Position numbers and translations under genes: made by a program. This document shows, piece by piece, positions 1 through 6,516 of a DNA stretch of 29,438 nucleotides (positions are counted from its first letter, which is position 1; the number at the start of each line of letters is the position of its first letter). Below the pieces are notes generated by a model. The model searched no databases, was not told where the DNA came from, and worked only from the letters and a program-made list of their open reading frames with translations. The stretch is from Candidatus Poribacteria bacterium WGA-3G. GTDB lineage: Bacteria > Poribacteria > WGA-4E > WGA-3G. The stretch spans positions 1 to 29,438 of the forward strand of contig ASZN01000022.1 of NCBI GenBank assembly GCA_000406005.1, given 5' to 3'.

Positions 1-151
1 CTTTTTCAAGAAACTGCTGCTTCCATTTCGAGAGTTGGTCCTCATTAAGATTATGACGCCGACACACTTCTGCTTGCGAAGTCGCACCGCTAAGAACCTC
101 CAGCACAAGCTCCGTCTTAAACTCGGAGGTGAATTTCCTTCGTTTGGCCAT
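1..151 (-). CDS. IS3-type transposase OrfA, N-terminal part
   Basis: Partial gene reading off the left edge on the minus strand; about 50 residues are visible. The start MAKRRKFTSEFKTELVLEVL followed by a segment containing TSQAEVCRRHNL and LSKWKQQF is the classic helix-turn-helix of IS3/IS911 OrfA (Transposase_8/HTH_Tnp_1 family), which binds the element's terminal repeats. The start at 151 is supported by an AAGGAG ribosome site (plus-strand 159-164) seven bases upstream and a TATAAT box at 178-183. In the family, OrfA is followed by an overlapping OrfB carrying the DDE integrase domain, made by frameshifting; that part would lie to the left of the window. No disabling mutation is visible in the portion seen. 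Confidence 0.85.
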   Translation of the reverse strand, partial: MAKRRKFTSEFKTELVLEVLSGATSQAEVCRRHNLNEDQLSKWKQQFLEK

Positions 152-230
152 TAGATAACTCCTTTCAGTGAGATTGTATTATAGCACAATCTTGTTTTAG
201 GGAGTGGCCTAAAAAACCGTAGGCAGTACA
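1..230 (-). mobile_element. IS3-family insertion sequence, terminal part (cut by window edge)
   Basis: One end of an insertion sequence read on the minus strand. The outer end is placed at 230 because the minus strand there begins TGTACTGCC, a TG-starting terminus typical of IS3-family elements, and the sequence then runs through GGCCACTCCC and a TATAAT box (plus-strand 178-183) into an OrfA-type transposase gene. The boundary is supported internally: 27238-27292 carries a diverged copy of the same terminus (TGTATTGCC...GGCCACTC...TATAAT) without a transposase gene. The other end and the OrfB integrase lie outside the window, so element length and target duplication cannot be determined. Confidence 0.7.
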
Positions 231-469
231 ATTGTCGTTAGCATTGTTGGCACAGGCGGCATTGTCGCTTTGTTAATATTCCTCATGGCTCCGACTTTAA
301 TACCCGTTTCAATCCCGCAATAGAGAGGCTTTTCGTTTCAACCCCTGTCCGAACCTCCTTGATGGGACCTAAAAATAACGGAGGCGGCGTGTTCAGCAAT
401 TGGGATAACGGCAGAAGACTCGGCATTTCATGGAAACCGCAAAAACACTTTACAACGACTGTGAAATAA
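231..469 (+). pseudogene. Possible 3' remnant of a gene truncated by the IS3 element
   Basis: Sequence immediately outside the IS end stays open without a good start. One frame gives a hydrophobic stretch (IVVSIVGTGGIVALLIF) ending at 323. A second frame, open from 242, gives a protein-like tail containing NTRFNPAIERLF and GRRLGISWKPQ ending at the TAA at 467-469. The two together could be a frameshifted C-terminus whose 5' part was separated by the insertion. I do not recognise the protein. It may equally be non-coding spacer upstream of the next gene. No other gene-like content is seen between 231 and 508 apart from the promoter at 473-501. Confidence 0.3.
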
Positions 470-472
470 AAA

Positions 473-501
473 TTGCAAAAAGAACAGTGAGATGATACAA
501 T
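473..501 (+). promoter_or_regulatory. Putative sigma70 promoter of the SMR-like gene
   Basis: TTGCAA (473-478), a 17-base spacer and TACAAT (496-501). The start codon of the next gene is at 509, only seven bases past the -10 box and with no usable Shine-Dalgarno site between, so the predicted transcript would be leaderless or nearly so. Confidence 0.5.
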
Positions 502-508
502 AAAAGGC

Positions 509-877
509 ATGAAAGACTTTATACTGCTATTTTTTAATGTTCTACTCACCGTGATGGGGCAAATTCTGTTCAAACACGGTATGAACACAGTCGGGCGCGT
601 CAATAGCATTCGAGACGTATTCGGAAAATTGACGCAGGCGTTCCTGAACCCGTACGTCCTCAGCGGAATCGCAATATACGGCTTTACGACGCTTGTCTGG
701 TTGATCATCCTGTCGCGGGTTAAACTGAGTATTGCGTATCCGCTGTTAAGTTCCGGGTACGTGCTGTCCATCCTGTTCTCTTGGCTGCTGTTCAAAGAAT
801 CGATCCCAAAGATTCGGATCATCGGTGCTGTGATCATCTGTATTGGTGTTTATCTCGTCGCACAAGGGGAGTCTTAA
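509..877 (+). CDS. Small SMR/EamA-like membrane transporter (ArnE-like size)
   Basis: A 122-residue integral membrane protein with four evident transmembrane segments (about residues 3-20, 47-68, 75-95 and 100-118). The C-terminal half, with LSIAYPLLSSGYVLSILFSW and a following LFKE and GVYLVAQGES, matches the drug/metabolite transporter pattern of single-domain SMR or EamA proteins. Members of this size act as dimers, either exporting small cations or, as ArnE/ArnF-type subunits, flipping undecaprenyl-linked sugars. Nothing here decides the substrate, and no arn genes are nearby. The next gene starts four bases after the stop, suggesting a shared transcript. The start ATG lacks a clear ribosome site but lies directly below a promoter. 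Confidence 0.75.
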   Translation: MKDFILLFFNVLLTVMGQILFKHGMNTVGRVNSIRDVFGKLTQAFLNPYVLSGIAIYGFTTLVWLIILSRVKLSIAYPLLSSGYVLSILFSWLLFKESIPKIRIIGAVIICIGVYLVAQGES

Positions 878-880
878 TAA

Positions 881-1312
881 ATGACAGAACCTGTCGGAGC
901 AGAAACCCAATCGTCAAACAAACGTTCTTATGTTGCGATGCTATTGTCGGTCATATTTCCTGGGCTTGGTCAATTATATTTAGGGCATTTCCTGAAGGCA
1001 TTCATCATCTTTTTGGGTTTCGCATCTGCACTCGGCATCGTCTATCTCAATTCAATGCCGGTAGATGATTGGCGTGATTTAACCCGTTTTAAACCGCCAG
1101 CGAAAACAGAGACGACAGAAGAGAATACAGAAGGTTCTGAAAAACCACCGGGGTACGCAATTCATATCTGGACGTTTGATGATGGTGAGAAGTTGATGTA
1201 CCGACCCTCTTGGAAATTAAAGGTTAGTGGATCGATTCAAGGAATTTTATGTTGGCTCTATGCGATCGGCGATGGATGGCGCGGGAGACGTGAAAGACGA
1301 CGTAGACGCTGA
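881..1312 (+). CDS. Small membrane protein, TM2-like N-terminus
   Basis: A 143-residue protein. After a short polar start, residues about 18-55 form a hairpin of two membrane segments containing FPGLGQLYLGHFLKAFIIFL; the PGLGQ-Y-G pattern is typical of TM2-domain and related small membrane proteins of unknown role. A charged, acidic linker (about 66-88) follows, then a short region with a third possible hydrophobic stretch and an arginine-rich end (GRRERRRRR). A GGGGAG ribosome site (868-873) precedes the ATG, and the gene is coupled to the upstream transporter. The downstream lipoprotein gene starts 16 bases after its stop. Function unknown. Confidence 0.65.
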   Translation: MTEPVGAETQSSNKRSYVAMLLSVIFPGLGQLYLGHFLKAFIIFLGFASALGIVYLNSMPVDDWRDLTRFKPPAKTETTEENTEGSEKPPGYAIHIWTFDDGEKLMYRPSWKLKVSGSIQGILCWLYAIGDGWRGRRERRRRR

Positions 1313-1328
1313 TCCGAGGCATTCAGTT

Positions 1329-2675
1329 ATGAACATCAAAAGCAATTGTCCGTCAATAATCGTGTCTATTCTCCTCTTTGCTGTTTTAGGGCTTGGGTGT
1401 CAGGATAACAGGTCTGTCCTCAAAGAGATGGAAAAGCAGTTGGAGGCAGGCACTCCGCAAGCAGCAGCTGAAGGTTTAGAGACGTTTATCGAAACCGCAC
1501 CTGAGGATCCGAAGGCACGGTTTCTGCTCGGAAAAGCTTACAATGGGTTAGGACGATACAACGACGCCGTCGAGCAGCTCCAAAAGGCATCACAACTCTA
1601 TGCCGCGCAACCGGAGGAGCGCACTGCTGCACGTCTCGAATTGGCACGGACTTACCTGAGATTCGGTGATAGGACTTCCGCTTTTCGTGTACTCAGACTT
1701 GTTCAACGCAGCACTTCAGACCCGGAAACGCTGCACAAGATCATTGACCTTGTAGGCGATCGCTATCGGACAAGACAGTTGACATACGGCGATTCAGATA
1801 ACTATTCGCCGACCTTCTCACCGGACGGTACGCAGATCGCCTTCGCATCTTTCAGAACTGATAACGGCGAAATCTATTTGATGGATTTGAAGGGACGCAT
1901 CCGACAGCGTGTAACCTACACAACAGATTTCAACGATAGCTCACCCTTATACCTTAAGACTCCCAACTATCTTTTTTATAGTAGTGAACCGAAATCCTCT
2001 CGCGATGTCAAAGTCGTCGTCCAGAGTAGCGGTTCCACACCGATCTACGCTGGATTCAACCTGACGCATATCCACAGCAAAATCACACGACAGGTTTTAC
2101 CGGTGACCTTCGGCGCGCGTGCGCCACGCACCTCGCCAGCGGGCAATCAGGTTATTTATGAATCCAATGTAGATGGAAACTTGGAATTATACCTGCTCAA
2201 TTTGGATGGTGTCGATTTAGCACAGTTCATGCCAGAGGACATTGAACACAAACGTATCACTTTCAACGAAACCGATGACGGCAGCCCGACATTTTTTCCC
2301 GACGGAAAACGGATTATGTTTGTGTCGTCCCGAAATGAGGCGAATCAGCTCTATACCGTAGATATTGACGGGCAAAACGAGGCGCATTTCAATCCGAACA
2401 GTTACGATTGCTACAATCCGACGGTATCGCCTGATGGCAAGACGATTGCTTATGTCTCCGCGAGGGATGGCGATTGGGAGATTTATCTTATTGATGCGGA
2501 TGGCAAAAACGAGAGGCGCGTAACGAACGACATCGGTAGATCGATTCAGCCCGCTTTCTCACCCGATGGACGGCACCTCGTGTTTGTCTCTGACAGAAGT
2601 GATACCTTCCATATCTACCTGATGTCTTTTGACGAACCGGTTACGCGTGAGGATTTAGCGAAACGTTTGCAGTAG
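1329..2675 (+). CDS. TPR and TolB-like beta-propeller lipoprotein
   Basis: A 448-residue predicted lipoprotein. I start at ATG 1329 because it opens with a signal peptide (MNIKSN then a hydrophobic run) ending in a lipobox-like GLGC, with Cys24 as the likely lipidated residue; an in-frame ATG at 1227 lies inside the previous gene. Residues about 30-150 hold two or three tetratricopeptide repeats (ARFLLGKAYNGLGRYNDAVEQ). From about 155 to the end come WD40/PD40-type blades, with recurring SPTFSPDGTQIAFAS, GSPTFFPDGKRIMFVS, NPTVSPDGKTIAYVS and QPAFSPDGRHLVFVS motifs, each followed by an IYL(M/I)D strand, as in TolB. TolB itself is periplasmic and works with Pal. Here a lipid anchor and TPRs suggest an envelope scaffold rather than TolB. 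No tol/pal genes are adjacent. Confidence 0.8.
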   Translation: MNIKSNCPSIIVSILLFAVLGLGCQDNRSVLKEMEKQLEAGTPQAAAEGLETFIETAPEDPKARFLLGKAYNGLGRYNDAVEQLQKASQLYAAQPEERTAARLELARTYLRFGDRTSAFRVLRLVQRSTSDPETLHKIIDLVGDRYRTRQLTYGDSDNYSPTFSPDGTQIAFASFRTDNGEIYLMDLKGRIRQRVTYTTDFNDSSPLYLKTPNYLFYSSEPKSSRDVKVVVQSSGSTPIYAGFNLTHIHSKITRQVLPVTFGARAPRTSPAGNQVIYESNVDGNLELYLLNLDGVDLAQFMPEDIEHKRITFNETDDGSPTFFPDGKRIMFVSSRNEANQLYTVDIDGQNEAHFNPNSYDCYNPTVSPDGKTIAYVSARDGDWEIYLIDADGKNERRVTNDIGRSIQPAFSPDGRHLVFVSDRSDTFHIYLMSFDEPVTREDLAKRLQ

Positions 2676-2716
2676 CGGCGAGGTAGCCTCGTCCGGACAT
2701 TCGGAGGTGAAAGAAT

Positions 2717-3679
2717 ATGCTTCAAGTGACCAAGCCAGAAGGTTTCGGCAATATCCAACTCGAAGAGGTACCGATACCGACAATAAACGCGCGTCAGGTC
2801 CGGGTGGCGGCGGATACGACGTTAATTAGTCGCGGCTCTGAACTGTTCCGACGCTATATCATGGAAGAGGCTGTTCCACCGTCAATCATGGGGTACTCAC
2901 TCACAGGCGTTGTGGAAGCCGTTGGTGCGGAAGTGAACGACTATCGGGTAGGTGATCGCGTTATGGTTGTGGCACCGCACGCCCAATACGTTATCGCTGA
3001 ACCTAACACAACGGACGGACGTATTGTACCGCTCCTTGACGATGTGAGTTTTGAAGCGGGAACCTTCCTCCCGCTTGCGACGAGTGCCGTCGCTTGGTCA
3101 GATTCATCGGGTGTCAAAGAAGGGGACACTGTTGTTGTGTTGGGACAAGGTTTGGTAGGGAGCCTGATGATGCAAGTGCTACGCGGTTATAACCCGGCGC
3201 GGATTATCACCGTGGACGCGTTGCCACTCCGATGCGAATTATCGACGCAACTCGGTGCCGATGTATCCATCAATGCTGATGAGACGGATCCGGTTGAAGA
3301 GGTACGTCGTCTTACAGATGGCAACGGAGCAGATTTGGTCATAGATTGCGTCGGCGGTTATGCCGGTGTCAAATCGTTTGAACAGGCACAAGACATGACT
3401 CGGCGATTCGGTACCATCCAACTGATTGCGCTCTATCAGCAGGCACCGCTTCCGTTACATTCCTCGAAAATGATGAGCAAACGTCTGGTCGCTGGCATCC
3501 TGACGGAGGCACCACGTTCTGAGATTGCTGCACGTTCCTTAAAAAAGATAGAGAATGGCGAGATCAGAGCATCTGAGATGATTACGCACCGTTTTCACTA
3601 CACCGAGGCGAAGGACGCTTTTGATCTCTTATGGAACTCGCCAGGTGATGCGCTCGGAGTCCTGATAAAATGGCAGTAG
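2717..3679 (+). CDS. Zinc-free MDR-family NAD(P)-dependent dehydrogenase/reductase
   Basis: A 320-residue medium-chain dehydrogenase/reductase. The GroES-like N-terminal domain covers about 1-120 (MGYSLTGVVEAVG, YRVGDRV), and the Rossmann nucleotide-binding domain has its glycine motif at about 140-149 (VVLGQGLVGS) followed by an acidic residue in ITVDA, which favours NAD(H). The catalytic-zinc cysteine and GHE motif of alcohol dehydrogenases are absent (SRGSE sits in the equivalent region), so it is probably a zinc-independent oxidoreductase. Substrate unknown. A strong GGAGGTG ribosome site lies nine bases before the ATG. The following methyltransferase gene overlaps its last ten bases, so the two are translationally coupled. 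Confidence 0.8.
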   Translation: MLQVTKPEGFGNIQLEEVPIPTINARQVRVAADTTLISRGSELFRRYIMEEAVPPSIMGYSLTGVVEAVGAEVNDYRVGDRVMVVAPHAQYVIAEPNTTDGRIVPLLDDVSFEAGTFLPLATSAVAWSDSSGVKEGDTVVVLGQGLVGSLMMQVLRGYNPARIITVDALPLRCELSTQLGADVSINADETDPVEEVRRLTDGNGADLVIDCVGGYAGVKSFEQAQDMTRRFGTIQLIALYQQAPLPLHSSKMMSKRLVAGILTEAPRSEIAARSLKKIENGEIRASEMITHRFHYTEAKDAFDLLWNSPGDALGVLIKWQ

Positions 3680-4245
3680 AAGACCTTTCACGAGAAGTTG
3701 AGTTCCAGACAGAATTGCGCGGTATACCCCTGACTTTTTCGACAACGTGGGGACTTTTCTCACCGAAAACGATTGATGCCGGAACGCACCTATTGATTGA
3801 ACACCTTGACCTCCAAGAGGGTGATACGTGTCTTGATCTCGGTTGTGGGTACGGTGCTATCGGTATCACGCTTGCGAAGTGCGTTCCAACGGGAACCGTT
3901 TATATGATAGACAAGGATTTTGTGGCCGTCGATTACGCTCGCAAAAACGCGAATCAGAATCGGCTCCAGAACTGCCATGTACTCTTGAGCAACGGGTTTA
4001 GCCAGCTCCCTGATGTCCAATTCGACCTCATCGCTTCTAATTTGCCCGCCAATGTCGGTAAGGAACTTCTACAAATTTTTCTGGCGGATGCCAAGGAGCA
4101 CCTTAAACCGAATGGACGGCTTTATGTTGTCACGATTTCGGGGCTCCGAGAATTCATCAAGCGCAATTTTAAGACGGTTTTCGGGAATTACCGGAAAGTT
4201 AAACAGCGTCAGACGCATACGGTTGCCATGGCGACTCACGCGTAG
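3670..4245 (+). CDS. Class I SAM-dependent methyltransferase, RsmC-like fold
   Basis: A 191-residue Rossmann-type methyltransferase. SAM-binding motif I is CLDLGCGYGAIGI at about 54-66, the acidic ribose-binding residue follows in YMIDKD (about 78-83), and a motif-IV-like position reads ASNLPA (about 122-127). RsmC/RsmD-type rRNA guanine-N2 methyltransferases, which this resembles most, carry NPPF/NPPY there; NLPA departs from it, so an rRNA substrate should not be assumed. The size equals a single catalytic domain (the C-terminal half of RsmC). It starts inside the end of the upstream dehydrogenase gene and is probably co-expressed with it. Confidence 0.75.
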   Translation: MAVEDLSREVEFQTELRGIPLTFSTTWGLFSPKTIDAGTHLLIEHLDLQEGDTCLDLGCGYGAIGITLAKCVPTGTVYMIDKDFVAVDYARKNANQNRLQNCHVLLSNGFSQLPDVQFDLIASNLPANVGKELLQIFLADAKEHLKPNGRLYVVTISGLREFIKRNFKTVFGNYRKVKQRQTHTVAMATHA

Positions 4246-4322
4246 CGTTTTCCATTCTCATTTGGAGAAGTGACGCGCTTAGATAGAACTTGTTACGACT
4301 GTAGGATGGTGCTACAAAAGAT

Positions 4323-4352
4323 TTGACAATATGCACGACCCTCAAGTATAAT
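4323..4352 (+). promoter_or_regulatory. Consensus sigma70 promoter upstream of the transglutaminase-like gene
   Basis: TTGACA (4323-4328), an 18-base spacer and TATAAT (4347-4352): both boxes match consensus. The predicted start of transcription (about 4359) coincides with the left edge of the MITE at 4360, so the element is now carried in the 5' leader of the gene starting at 4557. Between 4246 and 4322 I see no other feature. Confidence 0.6.
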
Positions 4353-4359
4353 TATAACG

Positions 4360-4481
4360 TAGGACTTACGCACTTTTGATGATATGACGCTCCGTTAGCG
4401 AGTAAACTCTGAAGAGACCGAGACGTTTTCAGGGCACAGGCTAACAGCCTATGCTACAAAAGAGCACGCTGCGTAAGTCCT
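4360..4481. mobile_element. MITE with AGGACTTACGCA terminal inverted repeats
   Basis: A 122-bp non-coding element bounded by perfect 12-bp inverted repeats, AGGACTTACGCA (4361-4372) and TGCGTAAGTCCT (4470-4481). A 6-bp direct repeat ATAACG lies on each side (4354-4359 and 4482-4487), consistent with a target duplication if the left end includes the T at 4360. No open frame is present, so it would depend on a transposase elsewhere. The same ends occur at 27294-27384, and a related left end at 13601. Confidence 0.8.
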
Positions 4482-4556
4482 ATAACGGTATCGGTAAAAT
4501 AATAACCCAAAAATATCTTTCCCAATTCAACAGAATCCCAAAGGAGAACATAAGAG

Positions 4557-6371
4557 ATGACTCGTTTTAGTTTCGTGTTAGCGCTCATCGCGTGCGTCGG
4601 GATGTCCGTGAGTACTGTCTTCGCGCAAGATGCAGCTATAAATGGTGGAACCGTTCGAGGTCAAATTGTTGATACCACCGATAAACAGAATCCGATTGAA
4701 GGCGTTGAAGTTAAGATTGTTAATGTAGAAGGTAAACAATTCACAACTACAACTGATGCTAACGGCGATTACGTACGAGCAGGTCTGCCTGCGGGGCGTT
4801 ACCTCATCAGCATCTATAAAGACGGATATGGCGATCGCCTCGGAAAACCGGTTACAATTGTCAACGGCGGCGACCATTTTCTCCCGCTCAAGATGACCCA
4901 AAAGTCGGGGATTGCTAATTTCCTGCAAAGATTCGGACAACAGGACACCTTTAAGGACAGATATAAGGACATCCCTAAGAAAATGGTCGAAAATCCGAAT
5001 GGGCATTGGTATAACTTCACCTTGATGAATAACAAGATCGGTTATATGCACGTATCTACTGATAAAACCGAGTACGAAGGCGAAAAGGTAGATCGCGCTA
5101 AAATTGACATGGCTATGAATTTTAAGGCACTCGGGACGGATATAGCAATAGAGATTACCCGTGTTGAATATACGGGTGCCGATTTAATGCCACGCTACTT
5201 CCTTTCAACCTCCAATGAATCCGGCTTGAAACAGGTGGAAGGACGGATTGTAGATGGCACTGCCTACATTAAGACGACACTTAACGGTGAAACGACCGAA
5301 TCAGAAGTCGCTGTGCCACCGGATACAATTTCTGAACACACAGGCGTGGAATCGCTCTTCCAGAAAGGTCTTAAAATAGGCGACAAACGGAATTTCCACA
5401 TTTTCAGTTTTGACCTCTTGAAGCCTGTAAAGACAGAGATTGAGGTTGAAGGACAAGACACCTTAACCTATCAGTCGGAGGAAAAGCAGGTTTACATTTT
5501 GCGCCAAACGATGGACATGATGAACGGGATCACAGCGAAAGTTTGGCTTGATGCCGACGGCGTGAGCTATCGAACAGAAGTCCCCATGATGGGATTCACT
5601 ATGATAACGTCGAAAACGGATAAGAGAACTGCGCTTAGGGGTATTGAAGAGATTGATGTTGTCTTAAAAACGCGTATTCTTCCGTCCGGAGGACATCCGA
5701 CGCGGAACACCAAAGACTTTGAAGCGGATGTCAAATTGACATCGGGAAACCTCGCTGATGCTATCGTGTCTAATTCGCGTCAAAAACTGAAAATAGAGGG
5801 GGTGCGCGCCGGTAGGCTTTCGATTCAGGTGCCGACAGTTGCAGCAGAGGATTGTCCGGATTTACCGCTTCAGAACGCTGAAGGTGAATTCCTTGGCGCG
5901 AGTGCCTATATTCAGACCGATGCACCGTTGATTCGTGCGAAAGCACAAGAAATATTGGATGGAGAGGTGAATTCGTGGCGTGCGGCAGAAAAATTGTGTC
6001 AATGGGTGCATACCGCTATGACCGAGAAAAAGATGAGTGGCGGCTTCGGTTCATCGTTGATGGCATTGGAAACGCTCTCTGGCGATTGCACGGAACACAC
6101 TGTTCTTTTCATCGCATTGGCACGCGCTGCTGGCATTCCGGCACGCATCTGTTCGGGTGTCACTTATGCAAAGGATGCCTTCTACTACCATTTCTGGCCC
6201 GAAGTCTATGTCGGTACTTGGGTACAGATGGATCCTACGTTAGGACAAACCGTCGCCGATGCAACGCATATCCAACTTGGTGGCGGGACTGTGGAATCGG
6301 ATAACCTGATGGAATTCGCTGAAGGCGTTTTCCGTACACTCAATCAACTCGAAATAGCTATCGTTGAGTAG
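4557..6371 (+). CDS. Secreted transglutaminase-like protein with carboxypeptidase-regulatory-like domain
   Basis: A 604-residue exported protein. A Sec signal peptide (about 1-23, ending VFAQ) leads to a carboxypeptidase-regulatory/CNA-B-like beta domain (about 32-112: GQIVDTTDKQNPIEGVEVKI, YVRAGLPAGRYLISI). A long beta-rich middle follows, then a transglutaminase-fold domain (about 470-570) with a complete triad: Cys511 in GDCTEH, His545 in YYHFWPEVY and Asp559 in QMDPT. In this superfamily such domains act as proteases, amidases or cross-linkers; the partner here is unknown. An AAGGAG ribosome site lies ten bases before the ATG. The promoter at 4323-4352 and the intervening MITE make up its control region. 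Confidence 0.82.
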   Translation: MTRFSFVLALIACVGMSVSTVFAQDAAINGGTVRGQIVDTTDKQNPIEGVEVKIVNVEGKQFTTTTDANGDYVRAGLPAGRYLISIYKDGYGDRLGKPVTIVNGGDHFLPLKMTQKSGIANFLQRFGQQDTFKDRYKDIPKKMVENPNGHWYNFTLMNNKIGYMHVSTDKTEYEGEKVDRAKIDMAMNFKALGTDIAIEITRVEYTGADLMPRYFLSTSNESGLKQVEGRIVDGTAYIKTTLNGETTESEVAVPPDTISEHTGVESLFQKGLKIGDKRNFHIFSFDLLKPVKTEIEVEGQDTLTYQSEEKQVYILRQTMDMMNGITAKVWLDADGVSYRTEVPMMGFTMITSKTDKRTALRGIEEIDVVLKTRILPSGGHPTRNTKDFEADVKLTSGNLADAIVSNSRQKLKIEGVRAGRLSIQVPTVAAEDCPDLPLQNAEGEFLGASAYIQTDAPLIRAKAQEILDGEVNSWRAAEKLCQWVHTAMTEKKMSGGFGSSLMALETLSGDCTEHTVLFIALARAAGIPARICSGVTYAKDAFYYHFWPEVYVGTWVQMDPTLGQTVADATHIQLGGGTVESDNLMEFAEGVFRTLNQLEIAIVE

Positions 6372-6419
6372 CATTGCGTAAGGTTCTGTATTCAAGCTGG
6401 GACCGCCGCGTTGCAGGGT

Positions 6420-6456
6420 TTTTGCTGGGGTGTTTCTTCGGGTTTGTAACCCCGCC
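6420..6456. repeat. Shortened copy of an intergenic repeat with a GGTTTGTAACCCCGCC core
   Basis: TTTTTGCTGGGGTGTTTC followed by GGGTTTGTAACCCCGCC. The same two blocks appear in the same order at about 13646-13708, where they are separated by about 28 more bases, so this looks like an internally deleted copy. It lies in the 145-base gap 6372-6516, which otherwise holds only the heptamer array at 6474-6513. Confidence 0.5.
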
Positions 6457-6473
6457 TTCTATAGATTGTGTCG

Positions 6474-6513
6474 CTAACTGATAACTGATAACTGACAACT
6501 GATAACTGACAAC
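6474..6513. repeat. Heptameric tandem repeat (AACTGAY)
   Basis: About five and a half tandem heptamers of AACTGAT/AACTGAC end three bases before the ATG of the BatA-like gene at 6517, occupying the place where a ribosome site would be expected. Related arrays lie at 16674-16706 and, on the other strand, 27385-27401. Confidence 0.75.
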
Positions 6514-6516
6514 TAT

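Noticed and set aside
283..837. 184-residue minus-strand open frame
   Set aside because: It overlaps the SMR-like gene, whose membrane pattern and promoter are clear; the translation has no recognisable domain and no ribosome site.
1227..1328. Upstream ATG 1227 for the TolB-like protein
   Set aside because: It would place about 34 polar residues before a clear lipoprotein signal peptide and overlap the previous gene by 86 bases.
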